From NCBI RefSeq assembly GCF_019880305.1, contig NZ_CP082301.1:5642001-5706000 (forward strand): a stretch of 64,000 nucleotides of DNA, in the 5' to 3' direction. Below are positions 15,909 through 25,105 of this stretch, piece by piece. The notes beneath the pieces are model-generated. The model was not told where the DNA came from. It saw only the letters and a program-made list of their open reading frames with translations, and did not search any database. Position numbers and translations under genes: made by a program. The stretch comes from Streptomyces decoyicus. GTDB taxonomy: Bacteria > Actinomycetota > Actinomycetes > Streptomycetales > Streptomycetaceae. Each line of letters begins with the position of its first letter. The stretch's first letter is position 1.

Positions 15909-18900
15909 CTACGCGTCGAAGGCCTCCGCGACCAGCTGTGCCTGCTCTGCCTGGTGGCGCTTGGCGGAGCCGACGGCCGGCGACGAGGAGTGCGGCCGCG
16001 AGATGCGGCGCAGGCGCTCGCCGTGCGGGACATCGGCACCGACGGCCAGGTCGAGGTGGTCGATCAGGTTGAGGCCGAGGAACGGCCACGCACCCTGGTT
16101 CGCCGGCTCTTCCTGGGTCCACAGGTACTTCTCGGCGTTCGGGAACTTGGCGATCTCCGCCTGGAGCTCCTTGCCGGGAAGCGGGTAGAGGCGCTCGATG
16201 CGGACGATCGCGGTGTCGTTCGCGCCGCGCTTCTCGCGCTCGGCCTCCAGGTCGTAGTAGACCTTGCCGGAGCAGAAGATGACCTTGCGGACATCCTCGG
16301 CCTTGACCGTGGAGTCGCCGATGACGGGGCGGAAGCCGCCCGTCGTGAACTCTTCCGTCTTCGACGCCGCGGCCTTCAGACGCAGCATCGACTTCGGGGT
16401 GAAGACGACCAGCGGCTTGTGGTGCGGGTTGTGGACCTGCCAGCGCAGCAGGTGGAAGTAGTTCGACGGCAGGGTCGGCGCGGCGACCGTCATGTTGTTC
16501 TGCGCGCACAGCTGGAGGAAGCGCTCGATCCGGGCCGAGGAGTGGTCCGGGCCCTGGCCCTCGTAGCCGTGCGGGAGCAGCAGGGTGACGCCGGACGTCT
16601 GGCCCCACTTCTGCTCCGCCGAGGAGATGAACTCGTCGACGACCGTCTGGGCGCCGTTGACGAAGTCACCGAACTGCGCCTCCCACATGACCAGCGCCTC
16701 CGGGCGGGCCAGCGAGTAGCCGTACTCGAAGCCCATCGCCGCGTACTCGCTGAGCAGCGAGTCGTAGACGTTGAAGCGGGCCTGGTCCTCGGAGAGGTAG
16801 AGCAGCGGGGTGTAGTCCTCGCCCGTCTCGCGGTCGATGAGGACCGCGTGCCGCTGGCCGAACGTGCCACGGCGGGAGTCCTGGCCGGCCAGCCGGACCG
16901 GGGTGCCCTCCATCAGCAGCGAGCCGACGGCGAGGGTCTCGCCCATGCCCCAGTCGATGGTGTTGTCCTCGACCTGGGCCGCGCGGCGCTGGAGCTGGGG
17001 CAGCAGACGCGGGTGGACGGTGACCCGCTCGGGGATGTTGACCTGCGACTCGGCGATCCGCTTGACGACCTCCTGGGAGATCGCGGTGTCCACGTAGACC
17101 GGGAACTCGGCCTTGGGCTGCGGCACCTCGGGGGCCACCGGGGCCGTCGTGGCGTCGCGGACCTCGGTGAAGACCTTCTCCAGCTGGCCCTGGAAGTCCT
17201 GGAGCGCCTGCTCGGCCTCTTCCAGCGTGATGTCGCCGCGACCGATGAGGGACTCGGTGTAGAGCTTGCGCACCGAGCGCTTCTTGTCGATCAGGTCGTA
17301 CATCAGCGGCTGGGTGAAGGCCGGGTTGTCGGACTCGTTGTGACCGCGGCGGCGGTAGCAGATCAGGTCGATGACGACGTCCTTGTTGAACGCCTGGCGG
17401 AACTCGAAGGCCAGGCGCGCCACGCGGACGACGGCCTCCGGGTCGTCACCGTTCACATGGAAGATCGGCGCCTCGATCATGCGGGCCACGTCGGTGGCGT
17501 ACATGGAGGAGCGGGCCGACTCCGGTGCGGCGGTGAAGCCGACCTGGTTGTTGATGACGATGTGCACCGTGCCGCCGGTGCGGTAGCCGCGCAGCTGGGA
17601 CATGTTCAGCGTCTCCGCGACCACGCCCTGGCCGGCGAACGCCGCGTCACCGTGCAGCTGGATCGGCAGGACCGTGAAGTCCGTGCCGCCCTTGTTGATG
17701 ATGTCCTGCTTGGCGCGCGAGATGCCCTCGACGATCGGGTCGACGGCCTCCAGGTGGGAGGGGTTCGCGGCCAGCGAGACCTTGATCTGCTCGCCGTCGA
17801 GACCGGTGAAGGTGCCCTCGGCGCCCAGGTGGTACTTCACGTCGCCGGAGCCGTGCATCGACTTCGGGTCGAGGTTGCCCTCGAACTCGCGGAAGATCTG
17901 CGCGTACGACTTGCCGACGATGTTGGCGAGGACGTTGAGGCGGCCGCGGTGGGCCATGCCGATGACGACCTCGTCCAGGCGCGATTCGGCCGCGGAGTCG
18001 ATGACCGCGTCCAGCAGCGGGATGACGGACTCGCCGCCCTCCAGCGAGAAGCGCTTCTGCCCGACGTACTTCGTCTGGAGGAACGTCTCGAACGCCTCGG
18101 CGGAGTTCAGCCGGCGCAGGATGCGCAGCTGCTCCTCGCGCTCGGGCGACTTGTGCGAGCGTTCGACGCGGTCCTGGATCCACTGGCGCTGCTTGGGGTC
18201 CTGGATGTGCATGAACTCGATGCCGGTGGTGCGGCAGTACGAGTCGCGCAGCACGCCCAGGATGTCGCGCAGCTTCATCATGGACTTGCCGGAGAAGCCG
18301 CCGACCGCGAACTCGCGCTCCAGGTCCCACAGGGTGAGCCCGTGCTCGGTGATGTCGAGGTCGGGGTGCTTGCGCTGGTGGTACTCCAGCGGGTCGGTGT
18401 CGGCCATGACGTGGCCGCGGACCCGGTAGGAGTGGATCAGCTCGAAGACCCGCGCGGCCTTGGTGACGTCGTCGTCGTGCGAGGCGTCGATGTCGCGCAG
18501 CCAGCGGACCGGCTCGTACGGAATCCGCAGCGACTTGAAGATGTCGTCGAAGAATTCGTTGTCGCCGAGCAGCAGCTGGCTCATGATGCGCAGGAACTCG
18601 CCGGAGGCGGCGCCCTGGATCACCCGGTGGTCATAGGTGCTGGTCAGCGTCATGACCTTGGAGACACCCAGCTTGTTCAGGGCGTCCTGCGAGGTGCCCT
18701 GGAACTCCGCGGGGTAGTCCATCGCGCCGACGCCCATGATCATGGACTGGCCCGGCATCAGACGCGGCACGGAGTGCACGGTGCCGATGCCGCCCGGGTT
18801 CGTCAGCGACGCGGTGACTCCGGTGAAGTCGTCCATCGTCAGCTTGTTGTCGCGGGCCCGGCGGACGATGTCCTCGTAGGCCTGCCAGAACTCGAAGAAG

Positions 18901-19694
18901 GTCAGCGTCTCGGCCTTCTTGATGGCGGCGACGACGAGCTGGCGGTCGCCGTTCGGCTTCACCAGGTCGATGGCCAGACCGAGGTTGATGTGCTCGGGCT
19001 TGACCAGCGTCGGCTTGCCGTCCTTCTCCGCGAAGGAGTAGTTCATCGACGGCATGGCCTTGAGGGCCTGCACCATCGCGTACCCGATGAGGTGGGTGAA
19101 GGAGACCTTCCCGCCACGGGCCCGCTTGAGGTGGTTGTTGATCACGATGCGGTTGTCGAAGAGCAGCTTCACCGGGACCGCGCGGACGGACGTGGCCGTC
19201 GGCAGCTCCAGGGAGGCGTTCATGTTCTTCGCAACGGCGGCCGATGGGCCGCGCAGGGTGACGAACTCAGGACCGGCAGTGATCTCGCCGTCGGCCTTCT
19301 GCGGGGCCTTGGCGGCCGGCTTGGCCGGCGCGGACTTCGCCGGCGCGGCCTTGGCCGGGGCCGGGGCGCTCGCGGCCGGCTTCGCCGGGGTGACCGGCTC
19401 GGCGGCAGACGGCTTCGGCTCGGCTGCGGCAGGCGCCGCCGGGGACGACTGCGCCGGAGCGGCCGGAGCGGAGGTGGAGCCCTCCGCCGGCTGGCTCGGC
19501 GCGGTGGCGCCGCCCGGCTTGTAGTCGGCGAAGAAGTCCCACCAGGCTCGGTCTACCGAGTTCGGGTCCTGGAGGTACTGCTGGTAGATCTCGTCGACGA
19601 GCCACTCATTGGGACCGAACGCGGCAGCAGGGTTCTTTCCCTGCCCCTCTTGGTCGGTCGAGATGCTCGAGCTGTTGGGGGACTGTAGCGACAC
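15909..19694 (-). CDS. kgd: Multifunctional 2-oxoglutarate metabolism enzyme Kgd (E2 plus thiamine-dependent E1)
   Basis: A 1261-residue protein. The N-terminus (NEWLVDEIYQQYL) is the E1o start segment, followed by a Pro/Ala linker (~45-125). Next is an E2 succinyltransferase-type catalytic domain (~130-360; TYDHRVIQGA is its active-site region). Then comes the thiamine-diphosphate 2-oxoglutarate dehydrogenase/decarboxylase part (MAHRGRLNVLANI, GDAAFAGQG, NNQVGFT). The actinobacterial protein decarboxylates 2-oxoglutarate and serves as E1/E2 of the TCA-cycle dehydrogenase, with carboligase activity also reported in the family. I chose the GTG at 19694 (VSLQSPN), where the conserved sequence begins. 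It is monocistronic, convergent with fxsT. Confidence 0.95.
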   Translation of the reverse strand: MSLQSPNSSSISTDQEGQGKNPAAAFGPNEWLVDEIYQQYLQDPNSVDRAWWDFFADYKPGGATAPSQPAEGSTSAPAAPAQSSPAAPAAAEPKPSAAEPVTPAKPAASAPAPAKAAPAKSAPAKPAAKAPQKADGEITAGPEFVTLRGPSAAVAKNMNASLELPTATSVRAVPVKLLFDNRIVINNHLKRARGGKVSFTHLIGYAMVQALKAMPSMNYSFAEKDGKPTLVKPEHINLGLAIDLVKPNGDRQLVVAAIKKAETLTFFEFWQAYEDIVRRARDNKLTMDDFTGVTASLTNPGGIGTVHSVPRLMPGQSMIMGVGAMDYPAEFQGTSQDALNKLGVSKVMTLTSTYDHRVIQGAASGEFLRIMSQLLLGDNEFFDDIFKSLRIPYEPVRWLRDIDASHDDDVTKAARVFELIHSYRVRGHVMADTDPLEYHQRKHPDLDITEHGLTLWDLEREFAVGGFSGKSMMKLRDILGVLRDSYCRTTGIEFMHIQDPKQRQWIQDRVERSHKSPEREEQLRILRRLNSAEAFETFLQTKYVGQKRFSLEGGESVIPLLDAVIDSAAESRLDEVVIGMAHRGRLNVLANIVGKSYAQIFREFEGNLDPKSMHGSGDVKYHLGAEGTFTGLDGEQIKVSLAANPSHLEAVDPIVEGISRAKQDIINKGGTDFTVLPIQLHGDAAFAGQGVVAETLNMSQLRGYRTGGTVHIVINNQVGFTAAPESARSSMYATDVARMIEAPIFHVNGDDPEAVVRVARLAFEFRQAFNKDVVIDLICYRRRGHNESDNPAFTQPLMYDLIDKKRSVRKLYTESLIGRGDITLEEAEQALQDFQGQLEKVFTEVRDATTAPVAPEVPQPKAEFPVYVDTAISQEVVKRIAESQVNIPERVTVHPRLLPQLQRRAAQVEDNTIDWGMGETLAVGSLLMEGTPVRLAGQDSRRGTFGQRHAVLIDRETGEDYTPLLYLSEDQARFNVYDSLLSEYAAMGFEYGYSLARPEALVMWEAQFGDFVNGAQTVVDEFISSAEQKWGQTSGVTLLLPHGYEGQGPDHSSARIERFLQLCAQNNMTVAAPTLPSNYFHLLRWQVHNPHHKPLVVFTPKSMLRLKAAASKTEEFTTGGFRPVIGDSTVKAEDVRKVIFCSGKVYYDLEAEREKRGANDTAIVRIERLYPLPGKELQAEIAKFPNAEKYLWTQEEPANQGAWPFLGLNLIDHLDLAVGADVPHGERLRRISRPHSSSPAVGSAKRHQAEQAQLVAEAFDA

Positions 19695-19932
19695 GGCGGC
19701 AACCGCCCTCTTCCGCTTCCTAAGGTGGTGGACAGCGGGAATAAAGGCTACGCCTGTTGTGACCCCGGATGCAGGCCGGGAGGGGCACTCGTCGTGTACG
19801 TCACATTCCCGGAGGGGTTTCGGGGCATGACTTGGCGGGAAACACACGATGTTTGCCTGCACGCGGGTAGGGGGCATCGACGTGGCACCCGCGGAGTGAG
19901 TGCTTCCACTACCGACCCTACGTCAGCGGCCG

Positions 19933-21060
19933 TCAGCTTCGAGCTGACTCCAACCCCGGAAGAGTGACCCGGATCCGGCAACCGCGTGCAGATTCGGCCA
20001 CGCCGATGCGTCCGCCGTGCAGATCCACCGCCCAGCGCGCGATCGCCAGGCCCAGGCCCGTCCCGCCGTCGGAGCCGGGGCCCGAGGGGGCCGGGCCGCC
20101 GCGGTTGAACCGTTCGAAGACCCGGTAGCGCTCCGACTCGGGGATGCCGGGCCCCTCGTCCTGTACGTCCAGCTCCAGGCTCTCGGGACCCTCGCCGCGC
20201 CGCGCGTGCACCGTGACCCGGCCGTGCCGGGGGCTGTGCTTGATCGCGTTGTCGATGAGGTTGGCCACGACCTGGTGCAGCCGCTCGGCGTCCGCGTGCG
20301 CGGTCAGCTCCGGCGGCGAGACGTCGAGGTGGAGGTGGACGTCCGTACGGGTGTGGGTGCCGGAGCCGGCCACTCCGGCCAGCGTGGAGGCGCCTCGGCT
20401 CATATTGGCCTCCTTGAGCACCCCGGACAGATACGGCCAGACCTCGAAGCGCCGCGCGTGCAGCGGCACCACCCCGTTGTCCAGCCGGGACAGGTCCAGG
20501 AGGTGCTCGACGAGGCGGCCCAGCCGCTCCGTCTGCTTCAGCGCCGTCCGCATCGTCTCCGGGTCCGGCTCGCTGACCCCGTCGACGACGTTCTCCAGGA
20601 CGGCCCGGAGCGCCGCGATCGGGGTGCGCAGCTCGTGCGAGACATTGGCGACCAGCTCCTTGCGGTGGGTGTCCACCGCCTCCAGGTCGGCCGCCATCCG
20701 GTTGAAGGCGTTCGCCAGGTCACCGAACTCGTCACGGCGCTCCGAGCGGACCCGGCGGCTGTAGTTGCCGTGCGCCATCGACCGGGTGACATCCGTCATC
20801 TCGTCGAGCGGAGCGGTCAGGCTGTTGGCCACGAACTGGGTGATCAGCAGCGAGGCGATGATCGAGAAGATCGTGATCACCCGCAGCTCGGTCGCCGAGT
20901 GCATCGCGACGAAGACCAGCAGCGTGGTGATGATCACCGAGACGCTGACCAGCGCCCCGAGTGCGGCCTTCACCGAGCGGTACGGGTCCAGCGGGCGCAG
21001 GCCCTCCCAGATCCGCTGCCACAGTGCCTTCGCGGGCGTCCGCCACCACCGCCGCGTCAT
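19933..21060 (-). CDS. Two-component sensor histidine kinase
   Basis: A 375-residue membrane kinase. A transmembrane stretch (~25-70; ALGALVSVSVIITTLLVFV and TIFSIIASLLITQFV) leads into HAMP (SLTAPLDEMTDV). The H-box is VSHELRTPIAAL, the N-box NLIDNAIKHSP, and the G boxes DEGPGIP and GTGLGLAIA. Its ATG overlaps the stop of the response regulator gene (ATGA), so the two are one operon. The extracytoplasmic loop is very short, so the signal is probably sensed in the membrane. The same kinase/regulator pair lies beside kgd in other Streptomyces, as far as I recall. Confidence 0.93.
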   Translation of the reverse strand: MTRRWWRTPAKALWQRIWEGLRPLDPYRSVKAALGALVSVSVIITTLLVFVAMHSATELRVITIFSIIASLLITQFVANSLTAPLDEMTDVTRSMAHGNYSRRVRSERRDEFGDLANAFNRMAADLEAVDTHRKELVANVSHELRTPIAALRAVLENVVDGVSEPDPETMRTALKQTERLGRLVEHLLDLSRLDNGVVPLHARRFEVWPYLSGVLKEANMSRGASTLAGVAGSGTHTRTDVHLHLDVSPPELTAHADAERLHQVVANLIDNAIKHSPRHGRVTVHARRGEGPESLELDVQDEGPGIPESERYRVFERFNRGGPAPSGPGSDGGTGLGLAIARWAVDLHGGRIGVAESARGCRIRVTLPGLESARS

Positions 21061-21794
21061 GCGGCCGGGGTCTCCAGGGCGTAGCCGACGCCATGGACCG
21101 TACGGATGCGCTCGGCGCCGATCTTGCGGCGCAGCGCCTTGATGTGGCTGTCGACCGTACGGGTCCCGGAGGCGTCCGCCCAGTCCCACACCTCGGCCAG
21201 CAGCTGCTCACGGGAGAGCACCGCGCGCGGGGTGTTCGCCAGGCAGACCAGCAGATCGAACTCGGTGGGCGTCAGATGGACGTCCGAGCCGCGCACCCGC
21301 ACCCGGCGCTGGGCGTGGTCGATCTCCAGCTCGCCCAGCCGCAGAATGCCGGTGCGCGGGGTGTGCGCGGCCAGCGCGGCGCGCTCGACCCGGCGCAGCA
21401 GCACATGCACCCGGGCGGCCAGCTCGCGCATCGAGAACGGCTTGGTCATGTAGTCGTCGGCGCCGACGCCGAGGCCGACCAGCATGTCGGTCTCGTCGTC
21501 CCGGGCCGTGAGCATCATCACCGGCACCGGCCGCTGGGCCTGGACCCGGCGGCACACCTCCAGGCCGTCGAAGCCCGGCAGCATCACATCGAGGACCAGC
21601 AGATCCGGCTGCCAGGCCTCGGCGGTCTCCACCGCGGCCGGGCCGTCGGTGGCCGTCTGCACCTGGAAGCCCTCGGCGCGTAGCCGGGCCGCGATGGCCT
21701 CGACGATCGTCGGGTCGTCCTCCACCACCAGCACCCGGCGCTGGGCGCCCGGCGTGGCAGCGGCGCCGCCCTGCGTTGTCTGAGTCTGGTCCAT
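21057..21794 (-). CDS. OmpR-family two-component response regulator
   Basis: A 245-residue regulator. The receiver domain (~20-135) has the acidic pair VVEDD, the phospho-acceptor Asp in LLVLDVMLPG, and the conserved Lys in YMTKPFSM. The winged helix (~150-240) has LTPTEFDLL and HIKALRRKIG, then TVHGVGYAL. The ATG at 21794 is chosen because AGGGG lies 6 nt upstream. An ATG at 21809 is possible but too close to its ribosome site. It is first in the operon, with the kinase overlapping. Confidence 0.93.
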   Translation of the reverse strand: MDQTQTTQGGAAATPGAQRRVLVVEDDPTIVEAIAARLRAEGFQVQTATDGPAAVETAEAWQPDLLVLDVMLPGFDGLEVCRRVQAQRPVPVMMLTARDDETDMLVGLGVGADDYMTKPFSMRELAARVHVLLRRVERAALAAHTPRTGILRLGELEIDHAQRRVRVRGSDVHLTPTEFDLLVCLANTPRAVLSREQLLAEVWDWADASGTRTVDSHIKALRRKIGAERIRTVHGVGYALETPAA

Positions 21795-21868
21795 CGCCCG
21801 CCCCTGCATGTCCCCTGCGTGGTCGCGTATTGCTGGGCAGCAGCGTACGGGCATGGTGTGACTGTCGG

Positions 21869-22633
21869 CTACGCGCCCTTCCGCGCAAGATGGACCACGT
21901 CAGGGACGCCTCGGACAACGGGGATCTCTTCCGTATGTACCCCGCTGAAACCGGCATTTCGTAGTGCTTCCTCGAATGCCGGCGAGGGTTGTGCGGACCA
22001 GACGGCGAGCACTCCGCCGGGTGTCAGACGGTCACGGCAGGCGGCGAGTCCGGTGGGGGAGTAGAGGCTGTTGTTGTCCTCGGTGACGGTCCAGTCGGGG
22101 CCGTTGTCGATGTCCAGGCACAGGGCGTCGTAGGCGACTTGGCCCGCATCCGTCCACAAATGCGCGACCAGGTCGGTGTGCAGGATCTCGCTGCGCGGAT
22201 CGGCCAGTGCGGCCGCCGAGACCGCCGACAGCGGGCCCGTGCGGTGCCAGTCGATGACGGCTTCCTCGCGCTCGACGACGACGATCCGGCCCCAGCGCGG
22301 CTGCCCGGCCGCGCGGGCCAGGGAGAAACCGACGCCGAGACCCCCGATCAGCACGGACGGCCGTGCGCGGCCGGGCGGCAGCGCGGCCAGCGCGGCGTCG
22401 ATCAGCAGCCGTTCGGAGCGGCCGTCGGAAGTGTCCATCAGGAAGCAGCCGTTGGCGATGATCTCGTAGACCACAGGCGCGCCGGGGGTCCCGGAGCCGT
22501 CCGTTCCCGGGCCTTCGAGGGGTCCGCCCCGTTGTCGCAGCACCACCTCGCCGTACGGGCCCTCGCGGCGGTCGAGCGTGCGCGGGGCCTCGGGGAGGCC
22601 GGTCGTTGCCTGCGTCGGAGTAACGGGAGCCAT
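21869..22633 (-). CDS. Spermidine synthase-like SAM-dependent protein
   Basis: A 254-residue protein with a class I methyltransferase fold: SVLIGGLGVGFSL (SAM/dcSAM glycine loop), IVVVEREEAVIDWH (acidic residue after strand 2) and YDALCLDIDNGPDW. This resembles spermidine/spermine synthase-like proteins, many of which are orphan. The DNGPDW motif sits where polyamine synthases have their catalytic Asp. The ATG at 22633 is chosen on homology grounds because no clear ribosome site is visible; 22702 would be the longer form. Substrate unknown. Confidence 0.78.
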   Translation of the reverse strand: MAPVTPTQATTGLPEAPRTLDRREGPYGEVVLRQRGGPLEGPGTDGSGTPGAPVVYEIIANGCFLMDTSDGRSERLLIDAALAALPPGRARPSVLIGGLGVGFSLARAAGQPRWGRIVVVEREEAVIDWHRTGPLSAVSAAALADPRSEILHTDLVAHLWTDAGQVAYDALCLDIDNGPDWTVTEDNNSLYSPTGLAACRDRLTPGGVLAVWSAQPSPAFEEALRNAGFSGVHTEEIPVVRGVPDVVHLARKGA

Positions 22634-22851
22634 GGCGCCATGGTGGCCAATACGGGCCGTGCCGGTCCAACGCTTTGGGCAGGGTTCCGCCGCCGGTGGC
22701 ACGGACGTGACCCCTGTGATGACGGTTGCCTTGTGTGAGGGATATCACTCACACAGGTTCTTCATGGGTTGAGCATGCAGGGTGGTCCGGAACGTAGGGC
22801 GAGGCAGAGGAATCACGGCCGGGGGGACGGGCGTGGCTGACCGGATGTGCC

Positions 22852-23736
22852 ATGGACGGAAGGGGTCTCGGACAAGTGAGCTGGCTGGGAACCGCCGAGA
22901 AGGAACGGGCCGGCCGTGCGCCGTCCGTCATACCGGGGCCGGGTAACGGGACGGGCGCGGTGCCGGACCTGCTGCCGGGGATTCCGCGGCAGCGCGAGCC
23001 CCGGCAGGCCGGCGGCGTCGCGGCGGAGGCGGTGCCCAGAGCCCCTCGGACATCCCCCCGGGCGCGGCCGTGGCGGCTGCTGCCCACTCCGGCCGGCACG
23101 CCCTTCACCTTCGGCTACGCCCTCCTTCTCGTGGCCACCTCGCTCTTCACCGAGTACGCCGACCCGGCACTGGTCTCCGAACTGCTCCAGGGCTCCAGTA
23201 CGGACGTCGTCCACCTCGCGCAGGCCCCGCTGCTGGTGCTCGTCGCCAGCGCCCTGTGGATCGCGGGCGGCATGACCTCCGCGTACGCCATCGGCTTTCT
23301 CTTCGTCCTGACGGCGCTGGAACGGCGGATCGGCGGGCTGTGGGCCGCCGCCGTCTTCTTCGGCGGCCATGCGCTGGCCACCCTCGCCACCGAACTGCCC
23401 GTCGCCTTCTCGGTCGCCGCAGGACGGCTGCCGGAGAGCTCGCTGCACCGCCTCGACTACGGCATCAGCTTCGGCGTGATGACCTGTATCGGAGCTCTTG
23501 CGGGCCTGCTGCCGGCCTGGTTGCGCTGGCCGCTGCTGGCCGGCGCCGGCTACCTGGCCGTGACCGGTCTGCTCGCCTACGTCGACCCGGTGTCCGACTG
23601 GGGCCATCTGCTCTCGCTCGCCCTGGGCGCGCTGAGCTGGCCGCTGCTGCGCCGCCGGCGCGCCCGCCGTGCCCGGCCCGCACCGCTCCTGGGCGACCTG
23701 GGCCGGCCGGCGCTGCGGGGCGTGCGGACCTACTGA
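22852..23736 (+). CDS. Rhomboid-like integral membrane protein
   Basis: A 294-residue protein. After ~75 residues of Pro/Arg/Gly-rich N-terminus there are about six hydrophobic segments (FGYALLLVATSLF, LLVLVASALWIAGG, AIGFLFVLTALE, AAAVFFGGHALATL, GVMTCIGALAGLL, LLSLALGALSW), then a basic tail. LDYGISFGVM resembles the region around the rhomboid catalytic Ser, but the usual G-x-S-G is not evident, so it may be an inactive rhomboid-like protein. The start is uncertain: ATG 22852 or GTG 22876. Confidence 0.75.
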   Translation: MDGRGLGQVSWLGTAEKERAGRAPSVIPGPGNGTGAVPDLLPGIPRQREPRQAGGVAAEAVPRAPRTSPRARPWRLLPTPAGTPFTFGYALLLVATSLFTEYADPALVSELLQGSSTDVVHLAQAPLLVLVASALWIAGGMTSAYAIGFLFVLTALERRIGGLWAAAVFFGGHALATLATELPVAFSVAAGRLPESSLHRLDYGISFGVMTCIGALAGLLPAWLRWPLLAGAGYLAVTGLLAYVDPVSDWGHLLSLALGALSWPLLRRRRARRARPAPLLGDLGRPALRGVRTY

Positions 23737-23755
23737 GCGCTCCGGGGCCGCGCGC

Positions 23756-24310
23756 CTACGACCGGACGCTCGCCCGGTACGTATGGGCGATGGCGTAGGC
23801 GCAGCCGCCCAGCAGCGCCACACCGGACAGCACGCCGCTGACGAACGGCACCCAGGCCACGGCGGAGGTCGCCGCCATGCCCAGCCCGATCACGCCGAGC
23901 GCGGTCAGTGCGACGCCGGGGACGGCGATGCTGCGCCGCTTCCAGACCGCCATCAGCGCGACGAAGTGCAGGCCGACGATCAGCGCGATCCAGGCCACGG
24001 CGGTCTCCTGGGGGGCGCCCGCCGCCCGCAGCGCGAGATTGCCGCCGATCAGCAGCACCACCTCGGCCCCCACGACGAAGGCGAACTTCCCCCGGAACCA
24101 GTCGGCTTGCGGAGCCTCGGCGTCCGCCTCGGCGGGCCGGCCGTGGCGCCCGGCCCGTAGTGCGAGCGCCAGCAACCCGGCGAAGGTGAGCACCGCGAGC
24201 ACCCGCAGGGCGATGCCGACAGCGGGATCCAGCGGGTCGTGCGCGTTGGCGACCACGAAGATCGTCCCGAAGAGAGCGCCGATGAAAACTCCGGACATCC
24301 GCTGCAACAT
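23756..24310 (-). CDS. Hypothetical four- to five-helix membrane protein
   Basis: A 184-residue protein with hydrophobic segments at roughly 5-22, 31-50, 75-95, 103-122, 130-150 and 155-175, and little else. A short cytoplasmic loop contains PAEADAEAPQADWFRGK. No catalytic motif is seen. It converges on the rhomboid-like gene with only 19 bp between the stops. Function unknown. Confidence 0.75.
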   Translation of the reverse strand: MLQRMSGVFIGALFGTIFVVANAHDPLDPAVGIALRVLAVLTFAGLLALALRAGRHGRPAEADAEAPQADWFRGKFAFVVGAEVVLLIGGNLALRAAGAPQETAVAWIALIVGLHFVALMAVWKRRSIAVPGVALTALGVIGLGMAATSAVAWVPFVSGVLSGVALLGGCAYAIAHTYRASVRS

Positions 24311-24394
24311 GCCGTGAAGGTAGCAGTCATGACGAGGTGTGAGGGGGGATGCGGCGGGGCTTTCCGTGCGGCCCGGCCGGACCGCGTCGCGCCG

Positions 24395-24898
24395 CTATCC
24401 GAGCCACATCAGCATGCCGTCCCCCTGGTCCGCCGCCGCGCGGAAGAACGGCCGCAGCAGCTCGTAATGCTCGCTCACATAGTCCAGGGGCTCGCCCCGC
24501 TCCCAGACGATCGTCGGGTACACCTCCGCCTTGGCGAGGTCCTCCGGGCCGACGCCCGCCGTCAGGCGGTCACCGGATATCTCCGCCAGCGCCCCGGCGG
24601 CGGCCCGCACCTGCTCCGGGGTGAGGTAGCGGGGCGGACCGTAGCCCCAGTCGTCGGCATCCGGGACGGCCTCCTCGCCATGGACGATGTCCACCGGGAA
24701 GGACGCCCTGCGCAGCAGGAATCCGAGGGCGTCCCAGGCCTTGTCGATGTCCAGGCAGCGCGCCAGCGCGGGCTGCGGGCACTCGGCGGCTTCCGTCTCC
24801 ATCCGCCCGCCGACCAGCGCCAGCGCCCACTCGGGGTCCCCGAGGGCACGGTCGAGTTCGGCAGGAGTGACACGTGCGTACTCTCCGATCATGCTCAT
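24395..24898 (-). CDS. DUF1877 (YfbM-like) family protein
   Basis: A 167-residue protein. It begins with Met-Ser-Met-Ile-Gly, then EYARVTPAELDRAL, and contains CLDIDKAWDALGFLL and YLTPEQVRAAAGAL, typical of DUF1877/YfbM proteins. The ATG at 24898 is preferred; the next in-frame Met at 24892 is also possible. It is cytoplasmic with no membrane segment. Biochemical role unknown. Confidence 0.82.
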   Translation of the reverse strand: MSMIGEYARVTPAELDRALGDPEWALALVGGRMETEAAECPQPALARCLDIDKAWDALGFLLRRASFPVDIVHGEEAVPDADDWGYGPPRYLTPEQVRAAAGALAEISGDRLTAGVGPEDLAKAEVYPTIVWERGEPLDYVSEHYELLRPFFRAAADQGDGMLMWLG

Positions 24899-25105
24899 GG
24901 TCCCGAGGCTAGGGGCGGGCACTGACAACTCCCGGCGTCCGACGGCCCGATGCCCTCCCGCAGCGAGCGAATCCGGCCAGGGAGGGTGGGCCTCCGCGGC
25001 CTGGGAGAATGGGGGCTCGTTCCGAGCGCGGTCCAGGGCGCGTCTTTCGGATCACCCCGGGCCCGCGGCTGATCCGGGCCGATCCACACGTCACGCCCTG
25101 GCGCG

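Noticed and set aside
15888..19688. A 1266-codon plus-strand frame opposite kgd
   Set aside because: Shadow of the highly conserved kgd gene, rich in Val/Leu/Arg and without family motifs.
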